The notes beneath the pieces were generated by a model, which was not told where the DNA came from, searched no databases, and saw only the letters and a program-made list of their open reading frames with translations. From Lachnospiraceae bacterium (GTDB lineage Bacteria; Bacillota; Clostridia; Lachnospirales; Lachnospiraceae), in NCBI GenBank assembly GCA_017620155.1, contig JAFZQY010000046.1:1-64000 (forward strand): DNA of 64,000 bases, written 5' to 3'. Shown piece by piece: positions 24,679 through 33,465 of this stretch; within the stretch, counting starts at the first letter, position 1, and each line of letters opens with the position of its first letter. A program made the translations under genes and the position numbers.

Positions 24679-26658
24679 TTACTGAGATCCACCCATAAGT
24701 CCGGTCAGAGCGCTGGTCTTGCTCTGAAGTTTGGCCATAGCGGCTTCCATCTTGGAGAACTTGGTATACAGCCGATCTTCATAATCATTTGCTGCATCTT
24801 CAAGTTCTGCGATCTTGGAATCATACTTTGTCGTATCAGACTTGATCGTCTGATCTTCGAAGAATGAACCATAGGTCCTGCGTCCTGCCACCCTGGATGA
24901 TAGTTTATCCAGTTTGGAAAAGATATCATTGGTCAGTTTGGTAAAGAAGCTTGATACCTGATCGGGATCGGAAGCAATCAATCCCTTTAATATATTGGTT
25001 TTGCCGGACGTCTTCTCATCATCCTCATCACCATCGATATGGAATGCATGGGTCTCATTCTTCTCCGCTTCAAAATAACTCAGAGTATTGATACCGAAAT
25101 CGGAAAGGTGGAAGGTCTTGTCTCCGATCTTGAAGCCCTGAGACATTCCGGATGTCAGTGACGACATGATGGAGCTGATCGTCTCATCGCCTTTGAGCAG
25201 ACCGTCTTTGATCTTCTGCTCATACTTCTCAACCTCGGCGTCGCTAAGTGCTTCCTTCTCCTCATCTGTCAGAGGAGAATACTTGGATGCAGATTCGGCA
25301 TTATAGAGTTTATCCAGCTGATTGATGATATTGTTGTATGTTTTCAGGAAACTCTTAACCTGATCATAAAGACCACTGGTGTCATTGGATGTGGTCAGTG
25401 TAATCTCTTCAGTTCCGGTGGTCTCTCCAAGAGCGGTAATCGTAAGGCCATTAATCTCAAATACATTGGTCGAACTGCTGAAATCAGCATCATTCAACTT
25501 GATCATGGCATCCTGACCGGTGATCTTGGTTGCAGCGCCCTTAAGTGTTCCGGCGTTGATCGCATCTATCTGAGTCTGAGCATAAGCTGCTCTGTTCTCA
25601 AATTCTGTCGTTACCTGATCAACGAACGAGTCTTTGGCAGCTACATTTTCTATAGAAGTGATATTGCCATCATCGTCAGTGCTGATAGTACCGGTCCATA
25701 CTGCATTATCAAATGCATCTGTCACCTGAGTAGTGAGGGTATTGAGTTTATCCTCAGCCTCGGTGATCTTCGCATCAAGTGCAGCCTTATCTTCAGCAGT
25801 CGCAGGGTTACCCTCTTCATCCATCTGAGCTCTCTGAGCACGAAGATCTGCAAGCGTACGCTCCTGAGCCTTCTGGCTGTTGAACAGTTCCTTATAGGAT
25901 TCTGCCGCGCTCTGTGCACGCTTAAGCGCTTCCGCCTGAGCATCTGATGCGGTGCTGTGGCTCTTCATATACTCGAACTGGGCTTTGGTATTCGCATCAT
26001 AGGTACTGATGCCCAGTTTATTCATGAGATCCGTACCGGTAGCATCGTTAGCTGTGATAGTGAAGTCTGATTTGGCGCCGGTAGTCTTGGAACTGATGAA
26101 CAGTCTCTGGTTGCCCTCATCGAAAGAAGCATTGAGTCCCTGATTCTTAAGAGCAGTAAGCACATCTGAGATTGAAGATTCACCATTGATCGATATCTCA
26201 GTGGTCTCGCCGTTGGTCGTAAGATTCAGTTTGGTCTCACCGGTAAACCCCAAGTCACTCATCTTGGACAGTGCAGTGACCTTCTCACCTGTAGCCACGC
26301 CGGCAGAATCAACAGCCTTAACCACTCCGCCTGTCAGATAGCCAGCCTTAGCCAGCTGGGTTATCTTAAGACTCTGTACGCTGTCTACGGCATTGGATCC
26401 GGTGATGACACTTGCTTTGGAAGAGTTGGATACATTGGTGGTCTTCTTATTCCATGCAGAACTCCATCTCAGATTCGAAGCTGTAGTTCTTAAGCTGACC
26501 AGCTGCTTGTTGAGATCCTTCCATATATCCTGCTTCCAGCTGAGTTTGGTCTGGTCACCTTTTGCTTTGGTAACCTTCATCCTCTTAGCCGATACGAGCT
26601 GAGAGATGACATTATCCGTATCAAGGCCTGATATCAGGCCGCTCATTCTCATAGGCAT
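24679..26658 (-). CDS. fliD: flagellar filament cap protein FliD (HAP2)
   Basis: Forms the cap at the filament tip that folds in new flagellins. The N-terminal FliD_N domain is clear (MRMSGLISGLDTDNVISQLV), the C-terminal part holds the FliD_C region with YNNIINQLDKLYNAES and a terminal coiled coil (ANDYEDRLYTKFSKMEAAMA). At 659 aa it is longer than the roughly 480-500 aa of B. subtilis; the extra length is a central Ala/Glu/Lys-rich coiled-coil-like insert (about 220-380). ATG with GAGGAGAG upstream. Second gene of the operon. Confidence 0.95.
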   Translation of the reverse strand: MPMRMSGLISGLDTDNVISQLVSAKRMKVTKAKGDQTKLSWKQDIWKDLNKQLVSLRTTASNLRWSSAWNKKTTNVSNSSKASVITGSNAVDSVQSLKITQLAKAGYLTGGVVKAVDSAGVATGEKVTALSKMSDLGFTGETKLNLTTNGETTEISINGESSISDVLTALKNQGLNASFDEGNQRLFISSKTTGAKSDFTITANDATGTDLMNKLGISTYDANTKAQFEYMKSHSTASDAQAEALKRAQSAAESYKELFNSQKAQERTLADLRAQRAQMDEEGNPATAEDKAALDAKITEAEDKLNTLTTQVTDAFDNAVWTGTISTDDDGNITSIENVAAKDSFVDQVTTEFENRAAYAQTQIDAINAGTLKGAATKITGQDAMIKLNDADFSSSTNVFEINGLTITALGETTGTEEITLTTSNDTSGLYDQVKSFLKTYNNIINQLDKLYNAESASKYSPLTDEEKEALSDAEVEKYEQKIKDGLLKGDETISSIMSSLTSGMSQGFKIGDKTFHLSDFGINTLSYFEAEKNETHAFHIDGDEDDEKTSGKTNILKGLIASDPDQVSSFFTKLTNDIFSKLDKLSSRVAGRRTYGSFFEDQTIKSDTTKYDSKIAELEDAANDYEDRLYTKFSKMEAAMAKLQSKTSALTGLMGGSQ

Positions 26659-26675
26659 GATTCATCTCTCCTCTC

Positions 26676-27131
26676 TTATCGTTTTTCGTCGACCATGATA
26701 CCTGCCATTTCCCATACTTTCGCGATCATATCGAGCGTCTTCTCGGGAGGCAGCTCTTTGATGGTCTCCTTGGTCTTCTTGTCTACGATCTTGATGGTCA
26801 CACGATTGGTTCCTTCGTGTATACCAAATACAGCCTCGGAATTAGCTCCGGAGCTCTTGTTGAATCTGGCCACAGCTTCTTTCAGGCGCTCATTGGTTGC
26901 AGTCGCCTCTTCCTGATAGCTATTGCCTGATTCTCTCTGTCCCTGACCATCTCCTCCGGATGTCTCCTGGGGCTTACTTACGATCTGAGAAGATGCCAGA
27001 TCGGGAGTAACCTCACCGGTTTGACCATCCTGAGAATCATACTCAGGGGCTTTTTGTGCAGGATCCACCTGTTTGATCGGAACCTGCTGCGTTTGCAGCG
27101 TCATTATGCTGCCCAAAGGTTCAATGTTCAT
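26676..27131 (-). CDS. flaG: FlaG-like flagellar protein
   Basis: FlaG influences filament length in several bacteria. The conserved C-terminal FlaG core is present: LKEAVARFNKSSGANSEAVF, then TIKIVDKKTKETIKELPPEK. The N-terminal half is low-complexity, Gln/Gly/Ser-rich. ATG at 27131 is chosen because GGAGGTGA stands just before it and FlaG proteins start MNIEP-like; a longer frame from 27200 has no such site. First gene of the flaG-fliD-fliS-fliT-like operon. Confidence 0.88.
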   Translation of the reverse strand: MNIEPLGSIMTLQTQQVPIKQVDPAQKAPEYDSQDGQTGEVTPDLASSQIVSKPQETSGGDGQGQRESGNSYQEEATATNERLKEAVARFNKSSGANSEAVFGIHEGTNRVTIKIVDKKTKETIKELPPEKTLDMIAKVWEMAGIMVDEKR

Positions 27132-27219
27132 ATCCTCACCTCCGTGTGAACAAAAAATGCGGGCATCATGCCCATTAACATATATCTCCTCATGAGACAC
27201 CTAGTTGCATCTGTCTCTA

Positions 27220-27247
27220 TTATCGGACAAATAATGATAAAAGTTAA
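27220..27247 (-). promoter_or_regulatory. SigD-type promoter of the flaG-fliD-fliS operon
   Basis: Minus strand: TTAA at 27247-27244, 17-nt spacer, CCGATAA at 27226-27220, close to the SigD consensus and similar to the flagellin promoters but one base longer in the spacer. It lies between the stop of the licD gene (27276) and flaG (27131). Confidence 0.7.
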
Positions 27248-27275
27248 GATATATTTCTAAAAGAATTCAAAAAAA

Positions 27276-28223
27276 CTAATCAACGCCTATCTTCAAGGTA
27301 TCAATATATTTATCGGGATTCTCAAAATAGTCAGTATATGGGACTTCAGGGTTATATATCGTAATGTGTCCTCCTTCCATCACCGGTTTCCGATAATCTC
27401 CAAACCAAAGCGTAAGAAGATCATGGTAACCTCCGGGTATCGGAATCTCCACCCCTTCAAACGGAACCCTCAGTGTTTCAGCAAAATAAGCTTTGTCCAT
27501 GGGCCTTGACCCGTTAAATATCTCACCATGCTTGTAAGAATATGTCGAAGATACTCCGACCACCGACTCAAGCATTTGCTCAAATATCCTGAACCGATCT
27601 ATCATTGGCATCTCGATTATAGCCTTCAGATCCTCTCTGTCCATGATCGGCTCAAATTCAGGGGAAAGAAGTTTTTCCTTTAACTCAGGCTTGCCGAAAG
27701 TGGCTGCGCAGAGTGCTTTTTCTATCTGAAATGCTTCCGGGGTCAGTCCCTGTCCGTCAAAGCCCTCATCATACGGAAAAATATCTATCCATATCCCCTG
27801 ATTGATGACAGGTGGCATGGCAGGAGGAACGATCGCGGTAGTCATCCTGTTGCATATCTTTGCGAAGGGCAACAGATGATGAGTCGTGATTTCCTCCGGG
27901 GTACATGTTTCAAGATTACTATACAGATCCTGCCACTCATAAGGATCCGGAAGTTCCTCTCTCATAATCCGAGCAGCACGCACATAATCCTCTCTGGGCA
28001 TACATAGATCAACATCATCATCCCATGGGATGAAACCATGATGCCTCACTGCTCCCAATAAGGTGCCGTAAGCAGCCCAATATCTTAACCCATGCTTACT
28101 GCATATCTCATCAAATACAGATATGATTTCCAATTCTTTAGCCCAAATCTGCTTCCTCATTGAGCTAACATTGTATCCGCACCTTATCTCCGGTTCATAA
28201 AAACTGTTATCAAACTCAACCAT
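27276..28223 (-). CDS. LicD-family phosphotransferase (subtype B)
   Basis: Signature [18 protein letters not shown] at residues 53-70; subtype B lead-in KQIWAKELEIISVFDEI, central NQGIWIDIFPYDEG and an ending of DYFENPDKYIDTLKIGVD. Overlaps the phosphonopyruvate decarboxylase stop by 8 nt, so it is translationally coupled to a phosphonate-synthesis gene. This makes a phosphonate group a plausible cargo for this LicD, alongside phosphocholine. It is the last gene of the modification block before the flagellar operon. Confidence 0.88.
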   Translation of the reverse strand: MVEFDNSFYEPEIRCGYNVSSMRKQIWAKELEIISVFDEICSKHGLRYWAAYGTLLGAVRHHGFIPWDDDVDLCMPREDYVRAARIMREELPDPYEWQDLYSNLETCTPEEITTHHLLPFAKICNRMTTAIVPPAMPPVINQGIWIDIFPYDEGFDGQGLTPEAFQIEKALCAATFGKPELKEKLLSPEFEPIMDREDLKAIIEMPMIDRFRIFEQMLESVVGVSSTYSYKHGEIFNGSRPMDKAYFAETLRVPFEGVEIPIPGGYHDLLTLWFGDYRKPVMEGGHITIYNPEVPYTDYFENPDKYIDTLKIGVD

Positions 28224-29334
28224 GCAAATAGTCCATAAAGAGTTCCTTGTTCTGCCGCGCTGTAGTGGTCGGCCTACCCAGATCTTCCCTGGCGCCTATT
28301 CCGCACTTAACCTCGATGAAGCTGAGTTCACCTCTGTCGCGTGCAAGTTCGAGTTCACGATCCAGGCTCTCATAATCTTCAACTGTTACAGTATGCGGAT
28401 AACCACAAGCTTCGGCAACCTTGGTCATATCTGCACTTCCCGCGACTGTCGGCATACCGCCTACCGTCTCATGGGCTTCATTATTGATAACAATATGTAT
28501 GAGGTTATCCGGCTTATAGTTACCGATCACAGCCATGGCACCCATATGCATAAGAGCCGCGCCGTCTCCGTCAATGCACCAGGTCCTGACACCCGGTTTA
28601 TTCAGTGCAACGCCCAGTGCTATGGATGAACTGTGTCCCATGGAACCCACTGTCAGGAAATCATATTTGTGGCTCTGTCCATTTGCTTCTCGGATCTCAA
28701 ACAGTTCTCTTGAGGCCTTGCCCGTGGTGGAAACCACCGGATCTTCTCCCGATACCGCAGTTATATGATGGATTATCTCCTCGCGGATCATCGTATGATC
28801 ATTTCGGTATTCCACAGAAGGCGAATCTGACAGCGCACCTTTTCTGATCACGAAAGCCACACTCCTGCCTTCCGTAAGCTCTGTTTTGAACTTCTCCATG
28901 GCAGCTTCCGCTTCAGCATCTGTAGTATCCTTGCCGATCACGAAAGCGGAGATATTCATATCTTCCAGAAGTTTCAGAGTCACCTCACCCTGATAGACAT
29001 GCTGTGGCTCATCATGGATCCCCGGCTCTCCGCGCCATCCTATGATAAATACAACAGGAATACCATATACATGTTCATCCAGCAGACTCGCTACAGGATT
29101 GATGATATTCCCCTCACCGGAATTCTGCATATATACCACCGGGATCCTACCGGTGGCCAGGTGATAGCCTGCTGCCAGTGCGGTACAGTTGCCTTCATTG
29201 GCCGCTATTATGTGATGTGCCGGGTCCGTCCCATGCCTGTCTATCAGGTAGTTACACAGGGCCTTTAGCTGAGAATCAGGAACACCCGTATAAAACTCAG
29301 CTCCAATGATATCAACCAGAGTTTTTACCTTCAT
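28216..29334 (-). CDS. ppd: phosphonopyruvate decarboxylase
   Basis: Thiamine-diphosphate enzyme that decarboxylates phosphonopyruvate to phosphonoacetaldehyde, pulling the unfavourable PEP mutase reaction forward. 372 aa, the family's usual size. N-terminal FYTGVPDSQLKALCNYL, the catalytic glutamate region IIAANEGNCTALAAGY, and the ThDP/Mg site CIDGDGAALMHMGAM followed by NNEAHETVGGMP are all typical. The matching PEP mutase is about 17 kb away (46.2 kb). No clear phosphonoacetaldehyde transaminase (PhnW) or reductase lies beside it; the next gene upstream is an unassigned dehydrogenase. Confidence 0.9.
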   Translation of the reverse strand: MKVKTLVDIIGAEFYTGVPDSQLKALCNYLIDRHGTDPAHHIIAANEGNCTALAAGYHLATGRIPVVYMQNSGEGNIINPVASLLDEHVYGIPVVFIIGWRGEPGIHDEPQHVYQGEVTLKLLEDMNISAFVIGKDTTDAEAEAAMEKFKTELTEGRSVAFVIRKGALSDSPSVEYRNDHTMIREEIIHHITAVSGEDPVVSTTGKASRELFEIREANGQSHKYDFLTVGSMGHSSSIALGVALNKPGVRTWCIDGDGAALMHMGAMAVIGNYKPDNLIHIVINNEAHETVGGMPTVAGSADMTKVAEACGYPHTVTVEDYESLDRELELARDRGELSFIEVKCGIGAREDLGRPTTTARQNKELFMDYLHG

Positions 29335-29354
29335 AATTCAGTCCCCATCACATG

Positions 29355-30536
29355 TCATTTTGCAGTCTGCGGAAGTATTATCTCATCTATGATCCACTGC
29401 GCCACTGTTTCTATCTCCTCAAAAGCCACTTCTTTGGGAAGTTTCTTCCCAAAAGCAACCTGAGCCTTCTCGATCAGAACATCCGTATAAATCAGTTTGC
29501 CATCCACGACATCTTCAACGCCATCCAGCGCCATGGATTTTCTGTCAGCCCGGTTCATCTCTTCAAAAGAAAAGACCGATTCATCTATATCGGCATGCAG
29601 CATTCCGTCTCTAAAACCGATCACTACAGGATATCCTCCTATATTACCGCCAAAGCCCGGGCTGAAGACCACCTGATCCTCGCCTGTTCTCACAGCACTA
29701 ATGATCGCATCTATGATCCTGTAGTTGCTCGATGCATTCATCATATTCCTCTGCTGATCCACGGGCATCGATATAGCACACCTCTTGTATATCTCGTTAT
29801 GATCAAGATTGATCTCTTTGCCGCGATAATACAGTTTGAGCGGAAGCTTGACTCCTTCCGTCTGTCCCTCTTTGCTGATACATACATCATGGAAATGTCC
29901 GGCAGCAAACATCACATCTATATTCCAGAAATCATCAACATCTAACATCTGTGCTGCCGCAAATCTGATACGCGGTACCAGATGATTTAAGTTGCCACTA
30001 CCGAAATCCGGATAAGCTTTACCAGCACTCTTAAGCCATGGGATAACGGCATCGGAATAAGATGTGTTGATGACAATAGCGTCACTACCTGCTTTATCCC
30101 AGGCTTCCATGACATTCTTGGTAAACCGGATAGCAAGCGGTGTCCAGATTCCGTATGCCCGCACATTCGCCCAGCTGATGCTGCCGTATTTAAGTCCCGG
30201 ATATGCACGGCTGGAATTAACTATGAAGTCAGGTTCATACTTCTCGATTGCACGCCGTATCGCCTCTATATCAGTAAGGTCTACTCCGTCTTCTATATCT
30301 ATCCGAGATCTGTTCAGGCCTCTGATCAGAGCAGCAATGCGGACTATATTGACATTCTGCTCCATCTTGGCGTAATTTCTGCCAACTACAACTATTCTGA
30401 CTGCCTCATCATTCATGCTGACCAGATAGTCTAGCAAATATGTGCCTACGCTGCCAAGACCGATGATCATCACGACTATGCGGTCATCTTCTATATGTTT
30501 CTGTACAGTCTGTATTCTCTCTTCAAGTGATTTCAT
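29355..30536 (-). CDS. NAD(P)-binding dehydrogenase-like protein, unassigned
   Basis: A 393-aa protein with an N-terminal Rossmann fold: MIIGLGSVGTYLLDYL (GLGSVG about 26-31), then VVVGRNYAKMEQN. The style recalls saccharopine-dehydrogenase-like proteins, but the rest (FIVNSSRAYPGLKYGS; SAGKAYPDFGSGN) is not one I recognise. The ATG at 30536 is preferred because GGGGGAA lies before it and a longer frame would overlap the epimerase gene. Placed directly before ppd, it might act on phosphonoacetaldehyde or make a linked polyol. That is a guess from position. Confidence 0.6.
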   Translation of the reverse strand: MKSLEERIQTVQKHIEDDRIVVMIIGLGSVGTYLLDYLVSMNDEAVRIVVVGRNYAKMEQNVNIVRIAALIRGLNRSRIDIEDGVDLTDIEAIRRAIEKYEPDFIVNSSRAYPGLKYGSISWANVRAYGIWTPLAIRFTKNVMEAWDKAGSDAIVINTSYSDAVIPWLKSAGKAYPDFGSGNLNHLVPRIRFAAAQMLDVDDFWNIDVMFAAGHFHDVCISKEGQTEGVKLPLKLYYRGKEINLDHNEIYKRCAISMPVDQQRNMMNASSNYRIIDAIISAVRTGEDQVVFSPGFGGNIGGYPVVIGFRDGMLHADIDESVFSFEEMNRADRKSMALDGVEDVVDGKLIYTDVLIEKAQVAFGKKLPKEVAFEEIETVAQWIIDEIILPQTAK

Positions 30537-30559
30537 ATCATTCCCCCAAAGGTAATATT

Positions 30560-31564
30560 TCAGTGATCCCTCAGATAATTGGAGATGCACTCATCCAGAC
30601 CCTGTGCCAGATCTACCGCCGGCTTCCAGCCGGTCCGGGAGCGAATCTTCTCAGTCGATAGCAGTCTACGCTCGGGATCCGATTCACGGTAACCCTCGAA
30701 TTCGATCACTGGATCCTGTATACCCATCTTGACAGCACATAGTTTGGCCAGATCGATGATCGAGATCTCTTCTTCGGTAGCTACATTATATACGGTTCCA
30801 TCCAGGGCGGAGTCTGTGCTAACCAGTGCCAGCACTGCACTGCAGCTGTCGAAATTATTTAGGAATGTACGCTTGTTCTTTCTGGAGTTCTCCAGGAGCA
30901 CTACCTTGCCATTATCCCTGAAGCTGTTGATGATGAACGGTATGATATGTTTGGGATATCTCTCATCCTTGCTGTATACATTGGCAAACCTGATCGAGCA
31001 TCCTTTAATGCGCCCTTCATCCACGGCATCCTTGATAAAGAACTCCGTCAGCAGTTTGCCTGTCGCATAGCTGGTCCTCTGACTGTGTTCGGCTACAGCC
31101 ATAGTAAGGTAGTCTGATTCCTTCACTCCGCCGTCTTCGTTCCAGGAGTTCATGGAATATACTTCTGAGGTGGAGCAGTTGATATACTTATGTGCACCCA
31201 CCCGTATAGCCTGCTCCATGAATGCCTTCATTCCCAGAACATTAGTATCAAATGTCTCATAGACATGATAAAAGTGCTCTGTGTGAACTACTGCCGCGCA
31301 GTTGATATAGACCAGTTCATCATAGTCACCGGAAAGAGCTCTGACCCGGTCTTCAAAGTCTGTCATCTGACCGGCATCAGTAATATCGTACTCAAAGAAT
31401 TCAAAGCGCTTATCATCTATATGATCAGATACTGTATCGATGGTGGAAGCAAAGAAATTATCAAATCCCAGAATATGATCCTGACTTCCATCTACCAGTA
31501 TCTGCCTGACAAGTTCATTGCCTGTCATGCCCGTAACGCCGCTTATTGCATATAATCTGTTCAT
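30560..31564 (-). CDS. NAD-dependent epimerase/dehydratase (SDR family)
   Basis: Extended short-chain dehydrogenase acting on a nucleotide sugar. NAD site GVTGMTG at residues 9-15, the active-site pair in SYATGK (Tyr-x3-Lys) and a later substrate region (RSRTGWKPAVDLAQGLDE) typical of GalE/RmlB-like enzymes. ATG at 31564 after GAGGAAG; the start overlaps the nucleotidyltransferase stop by 4 nt. The exact reaction (4-epimerisation, dehydration or other) cannot be read from the sequence. Confidence 0.8.
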   Translation of the reverse strand: MNRLYAISGVTGMTGNELVRQILVDGSQDHILGFDNFFASTIDTVSDHIDDKRFEFFEYDITDAGQMTDFEDRVRALSGDYDELVYINCAAVVHTEHFYHVYETFDTNVLGMKAFMEQAIRVGAHKYINCSTSEVYSMNSWNEDGGVKESDYLTMAVAEHSQRTSYATGKLLTEFFIKDAVDEGRIKGCSIRFANVYSKDERYPKHIIPFIINSFRDNGKVVLLENSRKNKRTFLNNFDSCSAVLALVSTDSALDGTVYNVATEEEISIIDLAKLCAVKMGIQDPVIEFEGYRESDPERRLLSTEKIRSRTGWKPAVDLAQGLDECISNYLRDH

Positions 31565-32340
31565 ATGTCTTCCTCTTCCCAATATGACAGGATCTTATGA
31601 TAATCCTCTCTGGTATTGCAATTAGTCCACCTGTCCAGCCCTATCAGTTCAAAAGCATCGTTATCACATAGATCGATATAATTCTGAATTATCTTCAGAT
31701 TAGTCCCGCCTTTGTCTTCGGAATAAAACTTTTCATTGGCCGCCTTAAGCTTATCCGAGGTTTTGAACTTCCACATCTGACCGGAATTAAGGATCACTGA
31801 AAACGGCTCCTCAATGTGGAGCAGACCGTGTTCGCTGTTAAAAGCATATCTGTATCGTCCCTCTCCATCACGATACAAAACGACAGCTTTATTCGAATAG
31901 ATAGGTTCATGAGAATAAGTAAGAACGTCTCCGTCAGACTCTACAACACGATTGAAAGAGGCGCGATCAATATCAAGATCGCCCTCAACAAACAGAACTT
32001 CATCTATATCGTTAACTGGATTCTCATCAAAAAGATGCTTAAGCCCCAGATACAGGCTGTATCCGGATGCAAGATCAGAATAGTGGTCGTTATAGACTAA
32101 AGAAATACGATTTCTAAGATCAGCAGGTAACTGTGAACAGTACTCTTCTACAGCCTCATACCTGCTTCCACCCACGAGAATAACCCTGTCATATGATCCG
32201 CACTTGATGAGCAGATGATAGAGCAGAGAGTCTGTAGGGTCAGATTCATAATATATAATCTTGTGTCTCGCCTCGCTCTCCGCCACTCCTTCATTGAAAC
32301 GGCTGGAGATACCGGCGATAGTTATGATTGCTGATTTCAT
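31561..32340 (-). CDS. LicC-like nucleotidyltransferase
   Basis: A 259-aa protein with a GT-A-like nucleotidyltransferase fold. The opening MKSAIITIAGISSRFNEGV resembles the (A)GxGxR nucleotide loop but with AGISSRFN in place of the usual AGxGxRLxP. VEGDLDIDRASF provides the acidic metal site, and the later NCNTREDYHKIL is typical of these transferases. It may activate a phospho-compound (choline phosphate, phosphonate) or sugar with CTP. Coupled to the epimerase and upstream of ppd, so a phosphonate or sugar-phosphonate is conceivable. Weak assignment. Confidence 0.6.
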   Translation of the reverse strand: MKSAIITIAGISSRFNEGVAESEARHKIIYYESDPTDSLLYHLLIKCGSYDRVILVGGSRYEAVEEYCSQLPADLRNRISLVYNDHYSDLASGYSLYLGLKHLFDENPVNDIDEVLFVEGDLDIDRASFNRVVESDGDVLTYSHEPIYSNKAVVLYRDGEGRYRYAFNSEHGLLHIEEPFSVILNSGQMWKFKTSDKLKAANEKFYSEDKGGTNLKIIQNYIDLCDNDAFELIGLDRWTNCNTREDYHKILSYWEEEDI

Positions 32341-32428
32341 TATTCCCTCGATGAAATATTATTGTTGTTCATCTTTGCTACAAATGAAGACAATCAGACT
32401 TTCCAGAAAATCAACTTTAAGAATAGTT

Positions 32429-33454
32429 TTATATCATCTCGCTAACCTTTTGAACCAGTTCAGTTGTCTTCTCCCAACCGATACAGGGATCGGTGATAGA
32501 TTTTCCGTACACACTTTCACCAATCATCTGTGCTCCATCTACTAGATAACTTTCAACCATAAGTCCTTTTACAAAAGAATTGATTGTCCTATTCCTTTTG
32601 CATGAAGTCATCACATCCTCTGCAATTCGTAATTGTTCATCATATTGCTTGTTTGAATTCGCATGATTACAATCTATAATGACAGCAGGATTGGATAAAT
32701 TCTGCCTATAATATCTATCATAAAGTTTTACCAGATTTTCATAATAGTAGTTGGGTACGCTTTCTCCTGCCATAGTCGTATAGCCGCGCAGAATACAATG
32801 AACAAATGGATTCCCCTCGGTCTGCGCTTCCCACCCGTTGAAAATAATCCTCTGTTGCTGTTGAGCGGCAGCAACTGCATTAAGCATCACTGAGATATTC
32901 CCACTTGTAGGATTCTTCATGCCAACAGGGATTTTCATACCGCTTGCTACCAGACGATGTTCCTGATCCTCTACAGACCTTGCCCCAACCGCCATATATA
33001 CCAGCAAATCAGCCACATATGGATAAAGGCTGGGATAAAGCAATTCATCCGCCGGAAAAAGACCAGATTCTTGAATAACTCTCTGCTGAAGTTTTCTTAC
33101 AGCCAAAAGCCCAGACACCAAATCGTCTTCTCCGCCGGACGCAACTGGTCTGTGAATCATACCTTTATAGCCATCGCCATTGGTTCTCGGTTTGCTCGTA
33201 TAGACCCTCGGAATGATCAAAAAAGAATCTTTGACAACCTCTGCAAGAACAGCCAGCCTGGAAACATATTCTAGAACAGCATCTTCTCTATCTGCAGAGC
33301 AGGGGCCAATCAGTAATATTTTTTTTTCTGATTTGCCCAATATTATATGGCGTAGTTCTGCTAAGACTTCTTCTCTTTTCTTTTTTTCACTTTCCGTAAT
33401 TGGAAATCTATCACAAACCTCCTCTGGGGCAGGGATTTTCTGAATGAGTCTCAT
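32429..33454 (-). CDS. DAHP synthase (AroG/F/H type, class I)
   Basis: 3-deoxy-D-arabino-heptulosonate 7-phosphate synthase: joins PEP and erythrose 4-phosphate, first step of the shikimate pathway. Class Ia motifs: LIGPCS (48-53), KPRTNGDGYKG, GARSVEDQEHR, and the late DCNHANSNK. 341 aa, about the usual length. Unexpected inside a surface-glycan region; no other shikimate gene is in the window. It may be a dedicated enzyme feeding a PEP-derived residue, or an ordinary housekeeping copy trapped in the island. It sits in the AT-richer segment. Confidence 0.88.
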   Translation of the reverse strand: MRLIQKIPAPEEVCDRFPITESEKKKREEVLAELRHIILGKSEKKILLIGPCSADREDAVLEYVSRLAVLAEVVKDSFLIIPRVYTSKPRTNGDGYKGMIHRPVASGGEDDLVSGLLAVRKLQQRVIQESGLFPADELLYPSLYPYVADLLVYMAVGARSVEDQEHRLVASGMKIPVGMKNPTSGNISVMLNAVAAAQQQQRIIFNGWEAQTEGNPFVHCILRGYTTMAGESVPNYYYENLVKLYDRYYRQNLSNPAVIIDCNHANSNKQYDEQLRIAEDVMTSCKRNRTINSFVKGLMVESYLVDGAQMIGESVYGKSITDPCIGWEKTTELVQKVSEMI

Positions 33455-33465
33455 AATAATTCCCC

